A stretch of DNA of 64,000 bases from positions 7,192,001 to 7,256,000 of the forward strand of contig NZ_CP020809.1 in the NCBI RefSeq assembly GCF_002157835.1, in the 5' to 3' direction. Made by a program: the position numbers and the translations under genes. Position 1 is the stretch's first letter; each line of letters begins with the position of its first letter. The notes beneath the pieces were generated by a model. That model worked only from the letters and a program-made list of their open reading frames with translations, did no database searches and was not told the DNA's origin. Below, piece after piece: positions 1 to 7,522 of this stretch. The DNA is from Mycobacterium dioxanotrophicus. Lineage in GTDB: Bacteria > Actinomycetota > Actinomycetes > Mycobacteriales > Mycobacteriaceae.

Positions 1-807
1 CGCGAGAGCCACCCCCGATAAGTTATCGTCTGCAGCCGTATAATTCGTGATCGAATCGCTGTACGCGCGCGCGAATACGATAAATTGTTGGTACAGTTCG
101 CGCACAGCTCGATGCGGAGTTGCTTTTGACAGCGGCACCATCTGGTCAGCGGTCGCGCGCATAGACCGCCCGACCTCCTCATACTGAGATCGGACCTCGG
201 GCGTCCAATTAGTTGCAGGGACGGATGGGTCGCGATTGGCCCATCCTGAATTCTTCTGCGTATCTGCAAAGTTGTTATTGACGGGCCAGAACGCCGAGCA
301 CGTCGGATCTTCCTTTATGATATTGACAGGCCCCGTGTCATTGGCACTTGCAAAATCATTATTGCTCGCAGTCCCCGAAGCAGACGCGGACGGTGACGCA
401 GATGCGCTGGGCGTGCCATTGCCGCCGCCACCGCTGCCCTTCGTAAGGGCAATGGAGACCGCCGCGGTGATCGCGATGACGGCGATCAAGGTGACACCGC
501 CGAGCGCCCACTTCATGCCGTTGCCACCCTTTTTCGGTGGCTGACCGGGAGGCCCGGCAGGACCGGCAGCCCAATGTGGTTGCGGCGGGCCCTGCGGGGG
601 TTGCTGTTGCGGAGGCTGCCAGGACGGCGCGTGATGCTGTGGGGGCCCGGATTGCTGCGGCTGACCGGAATACGTGCCACCGGGGCCTCCCGGAGGCGGA
701 CCCGGATAGGACCCACCCGGACCACCGTGGGGTGGTCCGAACGGATCACCGCCACCGCCGCCATACGGCGGTTGCGGCGAATTACCCGGCGGTGGCGGCA
801 ATGTCAT
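1..807 (-). CDS. Proline-rich membrane-anchored protein, 3' end cut by window
   Basis: Unknown function; 269 codons are visible from ATG 807 and the frame is still open at base 1. Residues 1-95 are dominated by Pro, Gly and Gln. A single membrane helix follows at about residues 101-121, after a Lys-Lys and Met-Lys-Trp stretch. A Gly/Ser/Ala linker (about 125-147) leads to a folded, presumably extracytoplasmic domain that contains a Cys-Ser-Ala-Phe-Trp segment. The design (cytosolic Pro-rich tail, one helix, outer domain) is common among mycobacterial envelope proteins. It lies 43 bases downstream of the EspC-like gene on the same strand, so co-transcription is likely. I do not recognise a named family. 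Seen: composition, helix and open frame. Inferred: topology. Confidence 0.8.
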   Translation of the reverse strand, partial: MTLPPPPGNSPQPPYGGGGGDPFGPPHGGPGGSYPGPPPGGPGGTYSGQPQQSGPPQHHAPSWQPPQQQPPQGPPQPHWAAGPAGPPGQPPKKGGNGMKWALGGVTLIAVIAITAAVSIALTKGSGGGGNGTPSASASPSASASGTASNNDFASANDTGPVNIIKEDPTCSAFWPVNNNFADTQKNSGWANRDPSVPATNWTPEVRSQYEEVGRSMRATADQMVPLSKATPHRAVRELYQQFIVFARAYSDSITNYTAADDNLSGVALA

Positions 808-850
808 CGAGCGACCCCTACAGTCCGAACAACACCAACAAACCGATCAA

Positions 851-1765
851 TCACAAAGAAATCTCCGGACTCGGCTCCGGTCGAGCATGACGCGGCGCAC
901 TCGGCGCCACAGGCGCCCGCTCAGCACCAGAACTCGGCGACGGCCCCGCTGCCTGGGCCGGATGCTGAGCCGTCGGAGCGGGCTCGGCAGGTTTTTGACC
1001 GGCCGGTGTTCCGTCGGGCTTGTGCTCGGCAGCGGGATCTTTCTGCTTCTGATCCTCGGCCTGCTGGTCCTTGTCGGCGCCGTCCTCGCCGGGCTTGTCC
1101 GCCCCCTGTTTGGCGGCTTCCACGATGCCCTGCACACCTTGGAGCACGGTCTGCGGAATCTGCCCCAACGCGCCCATCATCTGCGTCGGCACTTGGGCGA
1201 CCTGCTGCGCCATCTGCATGGGCATTTGCATCATCTGGCCCATCTGGCCCATGCCGGATGGATCGCCGCCGGCCGCGGCAGCCGCCGGATTCGCCGCGGT
1301 CGCGTCGGGCGCTGAACCCGGCGTCGCCTTGCCGTCGCCGCCCTTGCCGCCGCGATGATGTTTGCCACCGCCGCCGGACTTCTGGCCGCCCCCACCACCT
1401 CCGGGCGTGGAACCACCTCCGCCGCCCGGCGCTGCCGGCGAACCACCGCCCTGGCCGGCCGCGTCGTCAACCAGACCAAACGCCTTGCGGACGGTCTGGG
1501 CGGCCTGCTCGTCGGTTGTCTCGTACTTGCTGGCGGCGCTCGTCACGTTGTCGGCGTATTTCGTCAGGGCCTGTTTGACCTGCGGCAGTTTGGCCACCAC
1601 CGGATCGACCACCGTCGGCATCTTGGCCGCGATCGCTGCCGACAGCGCATCGGAACCGGTCGGCTTCGTCACTGCCGGGGCCGTCGGGAGCTCGCCAGCA
1701 ATCCCGGCCAGCTTGCTGCCCGCGGCACTCACCAGTGCGGTGTCAACCCGCAAGGTTTCGGTCAC
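851..1765 (-). CDS. EspC-like ESX secretion-associated protein with low-complexity tail
   Basis: A 304-residue protein. Residues 1-100 look like the EspC/EspF family of ESX-1 secretion-associated proteins: the opening MTETLRVD, an all-helical pattern, and at residues 81-85 Tyr-Glu-Thr-Thr-Asp, which fits the YxxxD/E type VII export signal. From about residue 105 to the end the protein is Gly-, Ala-, Pro-, Gln- and Met-rich, with a Gly tract, Met/Gln-rich repeats and a Lys/Asp/Glu-rich stretch. Known EspC proteins are near 100 residues, so the tail of about 200 residues is unusual. No ESX core genes (EccC, EsxA/B, MycP) are visible nearby. ATG at 1765 is the natural start. The gene sits between a secreted-protein gene upstream and a Pro-rich membrane protein downstream. 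Function is unknown; export by type VII secretion is an inference from the motif. Confidence 0.75.
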   Translation of the reverse strand: MTETLRVDTALVSAAGSKLAGIAGELPTAPAVTKPTGSDALSAAIAAKMPTVVDPVVAKLPQVKQALTKYADNVTSAASKYETTDEQAAQTVRKAFGLVDDAAGQGGGSPAAPGGGGGSTPGGGGGGQKSGGGGKHHRGGKGGDGKATPGSAPDATAANPAAAAAGGDPSGMGQMGQMMQMPMQMAQQVAQVPTQMMGALGQIPQTVLQGVQGIVEAAKQGADKPGEDGADKDQQAEDQKQKDPAAEHKPDGTPAGQKPAEPAPTAQHPAQAAGPSPSSGAERAPVAPSAPRHARPEPSPEISL

Positions 1766-1970
1766 GTGGTCACCTGCCCTGTCTCAGCGTCCAACGCGCG
1801 AATTCAAGCGAAGACCCTGATGACAGGTAAGGCGCACCCACGATCAACACAACCCCCTCGATATGTCGCTAGGCGAATGCTACCCGAACTCACAGCCCGG
1901 TCATTGCATGAATTTCGCGCCGCTGACGTGCACAAACCCACCTACGAGCGACCCGCCCAAGCAAATTCCG

Positions 1971-2408
1971 TTACGACCCCGACAGGTTGAAAATCGATGC
2001 TGGAGCGGAGTATTCGCTGCTCCACGATGTCCATGCGACATCGGTCGGGCCGACGCTGCTGGTGGCCAGCTTCCAGGCACCGCCGTCGGAGTGGAACAGA
2101 CCGGCATAGCTCTTCGACTTCCCGCCCTCGGCCGCGGCATCGGCGAACGGAGTGTTGTCGTAGCTGATGGGCCGGCCGCTGGGATCGGTGATCTTGGCCC
2201 AGACAAAGGCCCAGCCCTGCGACTCGTTGAGCGTGGAGACGTTGAGCTTGGCGGGCTTGCCGAGTTGCTTGGTCACGTCGGCGACGGCTGACGCCGCGAT
2301 GGCGGGCCCGTCGGGTACCGCCGAAACCGGATCAGCCGCCGCCCACGTCGGGGTGGTCAGGGCAGCCACGCACAGCAAAATCGGAAGCAACACCAGTTTC
2401 TTCAGCAC
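1971..2408 (-). CDS. Small secreted protein of unknown function
   Basis: A 145-residue protein with a classical signal peptide: Lys-Lys at residues 3-4, a hydrophobic core over about 5-20, and a probable signal peptidase I site after Thr-Trp-Ala near residue 23. No lipobox Cys is present. The mature part of about 120 residues is Ala/Ser/Trp-rich, has no Cys, and shows a mixed strand-like pattern. It begins 62 bases from the divergent methyltransferase gene and is followed by 205 bases before the EspC-like gene on the same strand. It is probably exported by Sec and folded outside the membrane. I do not recognise a domain, so the product name stays general. Confidence 0.75.
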   Translation of the reverse strand: MLKKLVLLPILLCVAALTTPTWAAADPVSAVPDGPAIAASAVADVTKQLGKPAKLNVSTLNESQGWAFVWAKITDPSGRPISYDNTPFADAAAEGGKSKSYAGLFHSDGGAWKLATSSVGPTDVAWTSWSSEYSAPASIFNLSGS

Positions 2409-2470
2409 ACGTCAACCCTGACATAGCTACGAACGCACCGAACGCGGCAAATTTTGTCTACAGTCTGGCG

Positions 2471-3559
2471 GTGACTTCCGCCAAGGTGCCCCCGGTAGGG
2501 CTGGTCCGTGCCGTCGACCGCATCCGTCATCACCTGCGCCGACTGCACCAGCGGTCGGCTCCACCACCGGCCGTACTGCTGGAGACGATCCTCAAGGCAT
2601 GGGTGGCCCAGGGGATCACCGCAGCAGTGCAACTCGGCGTTGCCGACGCGCTGGCCGATGGCCCGCTGCGACCCGAAGAGCTGGCCCGCCGCGTCGACGC
2701 CAACCCCGACACCCTCAACCGGCTGATGCGGGCCCTGGTCAGCGAGGGCATCTTCCGGCGCACCCGCGACGGGCGCTACGCCCTCAACGCCCTGGCCGAC
2801 CCGCTGCGCACCGATGCTCCGGTCTCGATCGCCGGAATGGCGCGATTCGTCGGCTCCCCCGAACACCGCGAACACTGGAGCCAGCTTGGTGAGGCCGTGC
2901 GGACCGGCGAGGCCGTCATCCCGAAGATGCGCGGCATGGCGGCGTTCGAGTACCTGAACTCCGACCCTGAGCTCGGCGAGATCTTCAACGACGCCATGAC
3001 CAGCGTCTCAGAGCTCGCGATCGCCCCTGTGGTGGCGGCGTTCGATTTCACCCCGTTCGCCACGATCGCCGACGTGGGCGGCGGCCATGGGCGGCTGCTC
3101 TCGGCGATCCTCGAAGCCGCACCCGCGGCCCACGGCATCCTCTATGACCTGCCCCAAGTGGTCGAGGGTGCACCAAAACTGTTGGCCAAGTATGGAACTG
3201 CCGACCGGGTGGAGATCCTGCCCGGCTCGTTCTTCGACAAGGCGCCGGCCGGTGCCGATCTCTACATCATGAAGAACATCATCCACGACTGGCCCGACGA
3301 GCAGGCCCTGACGATCCTGCGGAATATCCGCGCCGCTGCGACTGCGGGCGCCACGCTGCTGCTCGTGGAAGCTGTTATCCCCGAACATGATCGCGAGTTC
3401 CTCGCCAAGTGGATCGACATGGAGATGCTGATCGGCATCGCCGCCCGCGAGCGCACCGGGGATGAATACCGAAAGCTCTACCAGGAGGCGGGTTTCCGAC
3501 TCACCGAGGTGGTGCCGACGGCGTCACCGTTCAGCCTCGTGCGGGGCCTCGCAGTCTGA
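2471..3559 (+). CDS. SAM-dependent O-methyltransferase (acetylserotonin/hydroxyneurosporene type)
   Basis: A 362-residue two-domain methyltransferase. Residues 40-110 form the winged-helix dimerisation domain typical of plant- and polyketide-type O-methyltransferases. The SAM-binding glycine loop is at residues 199-212 (IADVGGGHGRLL). An Asp-rich acidic loop follows at 225-230. The His-Asp-Trp at residues 272-274 (within NIIHDWPDE) matches the catalytic His region of this family. Length is normal for the family. The start is GTG 2471; in-frame upstream codons are not supported. It would methylate a hydroxyl on a small aromatic or polyketide-like substrate, but nothing nearby identifies the substrate. 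It is transcribed divergently from the small secreted protein. Family assignment is confident; substrate is unknown. Confidence 0.88.
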   Translation: MTSAKVPPVGLVRAVDRIRHHLRRLHQRSAPPPAVLLETILKAWVAQGITAAVQLGVADALADGPLRPEELARRVDANPDTLNRLMRALVSEGIFRRTRDGRYALNALADPLRTDAPVSIAGMARFVGSPEHREHWSQLGEAVRTGEAVIPKMRGMAAFEYLNSDPELGEIFNDAMTSVSELAIAPVVAAFDFTPFATIADVGGGHGRLLSAILEAAPAAHGILYDLPQVVEGAPKLLAKYGTADRVEILPGSFFDKAPAGADLYIMKNIIHDWPDEQALTILRNIRAAATAGATLLLVEAVIPEHDREFLAKWIDMEMLIGIAARERTGDEYRKLYQEAGFRLTEVVPTASPFSLVRGLAV

Positions 3560-3569
3560 GCCGATCATC

Positions 3570-3624
3570 GACTCTGCGCGTATGTCGCAAAGGTGTGAGA
3601 GCACCGCGCCGTCACCGCAGAGCC
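3570..3624. repeat. 55-nt hairpin repeat, copy 1
   Basis: First of two 55-nt direct repeats between the O-methyltransferase and the TetR gene. The ends are complementary: GACTCTGCG at the 5' end and CGCAGAGCC at the 3' end, giving a 9-bp stem with one mismatch. Compared with copy 2 at 3652-3706 it is the same length with 9 differences, all transitions. It starts 10 bases after the methyltransferase stop, so it may also act as a transcript-end structure. No coding sequence is seen here. Confidence 0.8.
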
Positions 3625-3651
3625 AATGCCCACGACCGCGCGCGCCCTGTT

Positions 3652-3706
3652 GACTCTGCGTGTACGTCGTGGAAGTGCGAGAGCGCCACGCCGTCACCGC
3701 AGAGCC
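3652..3706. repeat. 55-nt hairpin repeat, copy 2
   Basis: Second copy of the 55-nt repeat, 27 bases after copy 1 and in the same orientation. It keeps the same 9-bp end-to-end stem, with GACTCTGCG pairing to CGCAGAGCC. It ends 13 bases from the stop codon of the TetR gene, which reads toward it, so the pair lies in a convergent intergenic space. The remaining intergenic bases show nothing further. Confidence 0.8.
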
Positions 3707-3719
3707 AGTGGCGTGCGCG

Positions 3720-4340
3720 CTAACCGACGGCCGACTGAGATCCGGTCTCCGACGGTTTGCCTTTCAGGCCGCGCCAGAACAGGTTGATCATCAGCTCGGC
3801 GGACTCGTTGACGTCGGCGTCGCCGGAGCTCACCCGAGTGGCGATGGCCTCACCGGCGCCCACCAGCGCGACGGCCATCATCTCGAAGTCGCTGTCGGGC
3901 TCAGGGTTACGCGTGCCGGTACTGAGCAGCCTGGCCACCAGATCGATGATGCGCTCGCGGCCTTCACGGACCGTGTGAGCAAACGCCTGCGAGCTGGTGG
4001 CCTGCGTGTAGAGCACCATCCACGAAGCCCGGTTGGCGTCGATATAGGTCAGGAACGCCAGTACTGCGTTGCGCAGCAGGTCCTTCGGGCTCTGACTGAA
4101 GTCGATCTGCCCGCGCACCACATCGACGAACCGGGTGAGCTCCCGGTTCAGGCACGCCCCGAACAGCTCTTCCTTGGAGCCGTAGTAGAGATACAGCATC
4201 GGCTTGGAGATCTCGGCCTGCGCTGCGATCGCGTCCATGGACGTCTCGTGATAGCCATTGACCGAGAAGATCTGGACCGCGGCGTCGAGCATCTGCTGTT
4301 CTCGGACGGCACGCGGCAGCCGTTTGGTTCCACCTGCCAT
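3720..4340 (-). CDS. TetR-family transcriptional regulator
   Basis: A 206-residue repressor-type protein. Residues 12-60 form the TetR DNA-binding domain (VREQQMLDAA at the first helix; turn and recognition helix around EISKPMLYLYYGSKEELF). The rest is the all-helical ligand-binding domain. It starts with ATG 4340, 16 bases after the RpiR-type regulator on the same strand. That makes it the third gene of the leftward amidotransferase-RpiR-TetR unit, which faces the ligase/permease operon. It may therefore help control the amine module, but no dyad specific to it was identified. Its ligand is unknown. Confidence 0.85.
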   Translation of the reverse strand: MAGGTKRLPRAVREQQMLDAAVQIFSVNGYHETSMDAIAAQAEISKPMLYLYYGSKEELFGACLNRELTRFVDVVRGQIDFSQSPKDLLRNAVLAFLTYIDANRASWMVLYTQATSSQAFAHTVREGRERIIDLVARLLSTGTRNPEPDSDFEMMAVALVGAGEAIATRVSSGDADVNESAELMINLFWRGLKGKPSETGSQSAVG

Positions 4341-4356
4341 CCGATCAGGGTAACTG

Positions 4357-5250
4357 TCACGGCAGAAGCTCAGCGCGCCGTTGTTCCTCCCACAGCGCCA
4401 TCCTGGTCCGGGCAGGCTCCCCGATCGCGTCCATGACCAACGGGATGAGCAGTTCGGTCAGCAGAAATCCGGCCGCCATGCTCTGGTAGGTGGTGCCCAC
4501 GGTGCTCGAGGCGGCCAGCACGACCTCGGCGTCCGGCGCCACGGGACAGCTCAGATCGTCGGTGATGAGCAGGACGGTCGCGCCGGCGCGGTGCACGCGT
4601 TGGGCCAGCTCGGCGGCGCTGCGCTGGTATCGGTGATAGTCGAAGAGCACCACCACGTCGTGGCGGGACAGTTCGAGCAGCGCACCGAGATCCCCGCCCG
4701 TCGGGTCCCCCAGCACCCGGATACCCGGCCGCAACTGTTCGAGGTGGGCGGCCAGGTGCAGGGCCAGCAGATGTGAGAAGCGGCCGCCGTGCAGATAAAC
4801 GGTTCGTCCGGCGTCGGCGAGCAGCGCGACGGCGGCTTCCAGCGCGGGTTCGGCGAGCAGCGCCAACGTCTGCTCGGCCCGCTCGTTCTGTGCACGCCCC
4901 TGCTGCAGCAGCCGGTCGAGCAGGCTGCCTGCGGCCGGGGCGTCGGGCAGCCGGGTGATCGGGCCGTTCGACCGCGAGGACAGCTCGGCACGCAGCGCGA
5001 CCTGCAGGTCAGCGAACCCGTCGTAGCCGAGGGACTGCGCGAACCGCAACACGGTCGGCGGGCTCACCTCGGCGCGTTCGGCCAACCGGGCCGCGCTGGC
5101 CAACCCGGCGCTCGGATAGTCGCCGAGCAACGCCCGCCCCACTCTTCGTTCAGCCTTGCTGAGCGTGGGCAGCGCCGCGGTGGCCCTGGCCTCCACGGTC
5201 GTCGAGACATTTGCCACCGTCTCCGCAGCGTCCTCTGACACGGTTCTCAA
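4357..5250 (-). CDS. RpiR/MurR-family regulator (HTH plus SIS domain)
   Basis: A 297-residue regulator. Residues about 25-100 form the RpiR-type helix-turn-helix (LSKAERRVGRALLGDY, then SPPTVLRFAQSLGYDGF). Residues about 125-270 form a SIS sugar/phosphate-binding domain (VYLHGGRFSHLLALHLAAHL, DVVVLFDYHRYQ). The best start is TTG 5250, which overlaps the amidotransferase stop by 4 bases; GTG 5241 is an alternative. The overlap indicates translational coupling with the amidotransferase. RpiR proteins usually control transport and catabolism operons and often lie next to them, so the likely target is the divergent ligase/permease promoter, where a perfect inverted repeat sits at 6096-6113. The target is inferred, not shown. 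Confidence 0.87.
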   Translation of the reverse strand: MRTVSEDAAETVANVSTTVEARATAALPTLSKAERRVGRALLGDYPSAGLASAARLAERAEVSPPTVLRFAQSLGYDGFADLQVALRAELSSRSNGPITRLPDAPAAGSLLDRLLQQGRAQNERAEQTLALLAEPALEAAVALLADAGRTVYLHGGRFSHLLALHLAAHLEQLRPGIRVLGDPTGGDLGALLELSRHDVVVLFDYHRYQRSAAELAQRVHRAGATVLLITDDLSCPVAPDAEVVLAASSTVGTTYQSMAAGFLLTELLIPLVMDAIGEPARTRMALWEEQRRAELLP

Positions 5251-6044
5251 TCTGCCATGACGGGCACCGAATTCATCGACAAGTCAGCCATCGAGATTGC
5301 GGTGACACTCTCCGGCGGCAACGGTTGCCAATCCAGGTCGCCGAAGCCGGTCGAACCCACCACCAGGGCGCCGTCGCCGGCCCGGGCCCACCGCAACGCG
5401 AAGTAATCCTCGAGATGCTCGGTCGGCAGGTCGGCCGCAGTGATCTCCTCGATGTCCTCGGCGGGCAGCTGACTGTGGGCGTGCGCGTGTACGGCGATCA
5501 ACTGCCCCTCGCCGAGCACCAGCGCATTGAGACTCGCGCCGGGATACAGCGCACGCAGCTGAGCCACCGCGCGGCGCACCGCCTCGGCCAGGTCCGGTGC
5601 GGTCCGACGGTGTTGGCGGATCACCCCGAAGTACCGCTCGCTGTCCGTGGTGCCGCGCAGCGAGGCGGCGATACCCCGCTCGACGAGCTCGTCGAGCGGG
5701 CCGGTCGGTTTGATGGATCCGTTGTGCGCCATAGCAACTCCGCCGACGACAAACGGGTGGGAGTTCTGCGGTTGCACGGCCAGGCCGTTGGTGGCCCAGC
5801 GCAGATGGACCATGCCGGCCGTCAGACGCTGTTCCTCCACCGCCGCGCTGAAGGCCGGGTCGTCGAGCGCACTGCCCGCCGAGACCTCGACTCGGGGATC
5901 GCCGCCCGGCTCGTCGACGTGGGCGATACCCCAACCATCCCCGTGCACCTTGGTGAGCGCGACGAAGTCCTTCAACACGTGCGCGCCGACCGCGTCGGCG
6001 ACGGAGATCGGTGCAGCCGACACGACTCCGAGCAAGCGACACAT
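5247..6044 (-). CDS. Class II glutamine amidotransferase (Ntn hydrolase, EgtC-like)
   Basis: A 265-residue stand-alone class II amidotransferase. With ATG 6044 the protein begins Met-Cys-Arg-Leu-Leu, so Cys2 becomes the N-terminal nucleophile after Met removal. A longer start at 6053 would bury this Cys, and an AGAGGGG ribosome site precedes 6044. The Ntn-fold signatures MVHLRWATNG, AHNGSI and RGTTDSERYF follow in the usual order. Proteins of this kind hydrolyse gamma-glutamyl bonds (EgtC removes glutamate in ergothioneine synthesis) or pass ammonia to a partner. No ergothioneine genes lie here. Instead it is divergent from a glutamine-synthetase-like ligase, so gamma-glutamyl removal from an intermediate is plausible. 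The specific substrate is inferred. Confidence 0.85.
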   Translation of the reverse strand: MCRLLGVVSAAPISVADAVGAHVLKDFVALTKVHGDGWGIAHVDEPGGDPRVEVSAGSALDDPAFSAAVEEQRLTAGMVHLRWATNGLAVQPQNSHPFVVGGVAMAHNGSIKPTGPLDELVERGIAASLRGTTDSERYFGVIRQHRRTAPDLAEAVRRAVAQLRALYPGASLNALVLGEGQLIAVHAHAHSQLPAEDIEEITAADLPTEHLEDYFALRWARAGDGALVVGSTGFGDLDWQPLPPESVTAISMADLSMNSVPVMAD

Positions 6045-6095
6045 GAGACCCACCCCTCTGAACCCAAAAAATTTTATGAATCGAACCTCTGGCGC

Positions 6096-6113
6096 TCATA
6101 TTAAAGAATATGA
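6096..6113. promoter_or_regulatory. Perfect inverted repeat in divergent amidotransferase/ligase promoter
   Basis: The 118-base gap between the divergent amidotransferase and ligase genes is strikingly AT-rich for this genome. It contains TCATATT, a 4-base spacer, and AATATGA as a perfect 7-bp inverted repeat. It is centred about 58 bases upstream of the ligase start and 60 upstream of the amidotransferase start. It is a good operator candidate for the linked RpiR or TetR regulator. An AGGAGGAGCC ribosome site precedes the ligase ATG at 6163. Confidence 0.55.
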
Positions 6114-6162
6114 AACATTTATGACATAGCGTGCTCGCAGACTTGGGAAGCCAGGAGGAGCC

Positions 6163-7473
6163 ATGACGCCGCAGATCGATGACCTACGCGCTGACGGCGT
6201 CGAGATCGTCGCCGGATCGCTGACCGACCTGGCAGGGGTGACGCGCGCGAAGTACGTGCCGCTGCGGCGTCTCTCCTCTTTCCAGTCCGCGGGTATGGGC
6301 GTCTCACCTTCGTGGAGCGTGTTCTGCGTCGACAGCGGCATCGCCTTCACACCGGACATCGGCGTGGTCGGCGACCTGCGGATCCGGATCGATCCGACCG
6401 AACTGCAGGTGGTGGAAGCCGGCGTGGCCTGGGCGCCCGCGAGCCTGTACGACCAGTACGGGCAACCGGCTCCGTTGTGTACGCGCACGCTGCTGGCCCG
6501 CGCAGAACAGGCGGCAGCCGCACAGGGTTTGACGGCAAAGATCGGCGCCGAGTTGGAGTGCACGATGCTGGCGCCGGACACGCAGCACGCATCCGCCGAG
6601 CCTTGGTCGCCCTACGGCATGCGCACATCCCTGGACCGCTCCGCGTTCCTGGTCGACCTCATGACGAGCGCCGAACGCGCGGGCTTGGTTATCGACCAGC
6701 TCCACACCGAGTACGGCCATGACCAATTCGAAGTGGCGCTGGCGCCGACGACGCCGGTCGCCGCGGCCGACGCCGTCATCCTGGCGCGGATCGTGATCGG
6801 CCGGGCCGCGGCCCGCCACGGTCTCAAGATTTCGTTCTCCCCCGTACCGTTCGCCGGGGAGGCCGGCAACGGCGCACACCTGCACCTGTCGTTCGCCGAC
6901 GACGCCGGTCCCCTGCTGTCCGGTGGCGACGGCCCGCACGGCATGCGGCAGGCGGGGCAATCCGCGATCGCGGGAGTACTCGACACCCTGCCGGATCTCC
7001 TTGGCGTGTATGCGGGTTCGGTGCTGTCGGCTGCACGGCTCAAGCCCGGCAACTGGGCGGGCGCCGCCAAATGCTGGGGCTTGGAGAACCGCGAGGCTGC
7101 GGTCAGGTTCATCGCCGCGACACCGGGAAATCCCCACGGCGCCAATGTCGAACTGAAACTCATCGACCCGAGCGCCAACCCGTATCTCGCGGCGGCAGCT
7201 TTCCTGCGCAGCGCGCTGCGCGGCATCGAGCTCGGCCTGCAGCTGCCTGCCGAGGTCGCCGACGATCCGGCGCAGACGGCCGATCTTCAACCACTGCCGA
7301 CCGATCAGCGCACCGTGCTCAAGACCCTGCAGACCTCCGCAGTCGCCGCCGAGTTGCTGACGCCTGCGGTCATCGAAGGTGTTGCCGCCGTGCGCAATCA
7401 CGAGCTCGTCACCTACGGCGATCGGCCGCCGGCCGAGATCTGCCAGGCACTGCGTTTGGCCTGGAGTTGTTGA
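6163..7473 (+). CDS. Glutamine-synthetase-like gamma-glutamyl ligase
   Basis: A 436-residue member of the glutamine synthetase superfamily, in the size range of gamma-glutamyl amine ligases such as PuuA. The N-terminal part (1-105) is the beta-grasp domain (VEIVAGSLTDLAGVTRAKYV). The catalytic domain carries the acidic metal motif GAELECTM (about residue 127), NGAHLHLSF (about residue 232, HxH region), and the late NREAAVRF and SANPYLAAAAFL motifs. GS-like ligases of this group join glutamate to an amine using ATP. It leads a rightward operon with an APC permease, an aminotransferase, an amidohydrolase and a PLP decarboxylase, which argues for amine catabolism rather than ammonia assimilation. 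ATG 6163 has a strong ribosome site. The amine substrate is unknown. Confidence 0.87.
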   Translation: MTPQIDDLRADGVEIVAGSLTDLAGVTRAKYVPLRRLSSFQSAGMGVSPSWSVFCVDSGIAFTPDIGVVGDLRIRIDPTELQVVEAGVAWAPASLYDQYGQPAPLCTRTLLARAEQAAAAQGLTAKIGAELECTMLAPDTQHASAEPWSPYGMRTSLDRSAFLVDLMTSAERAGLVIDQLHTEYGHDQFEVALAPTTPVAAADAVILARIVIGRAAARHGLKISFSPVPFAGEAGNGAHLHLSFADDAGPLLSGGDGPHGMRQAGQSAIAGVLDTLPDLLGVYAGSVLSAARLKPGNWAGAAKCWGLENREAAVRFIAATPGNPHGANVELKLIDPSANPYLAAAAFLRSALRGIELGLQLPAEVADDPAQTADLQPLPTDQRTVLKTLQTSAVAAELLTPAVIEGVAAVRNHELVTYGDRPPAEICQALRLAWSC

Positions 7474-7522
7474 GCCGATCCGCCGCGCACGCGAGGAGCG
7501 CAAAATCCGAAGGGAGACATCG

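Noticed and set aside
1020..1480. CRISPR or tandem repeat array
   Set aside because: The repetition follows codon-level low complexity (Gly, Met, Gln, Pro) of the EspC-like tail and has no regular spacers.
574..1578. Plus-strand Arg-rich frame of 334 codons
   Set aside because: Antisense to the EspC-like and Pro-rich genes; its composition is explained by low-complexity repeats on the other strand.
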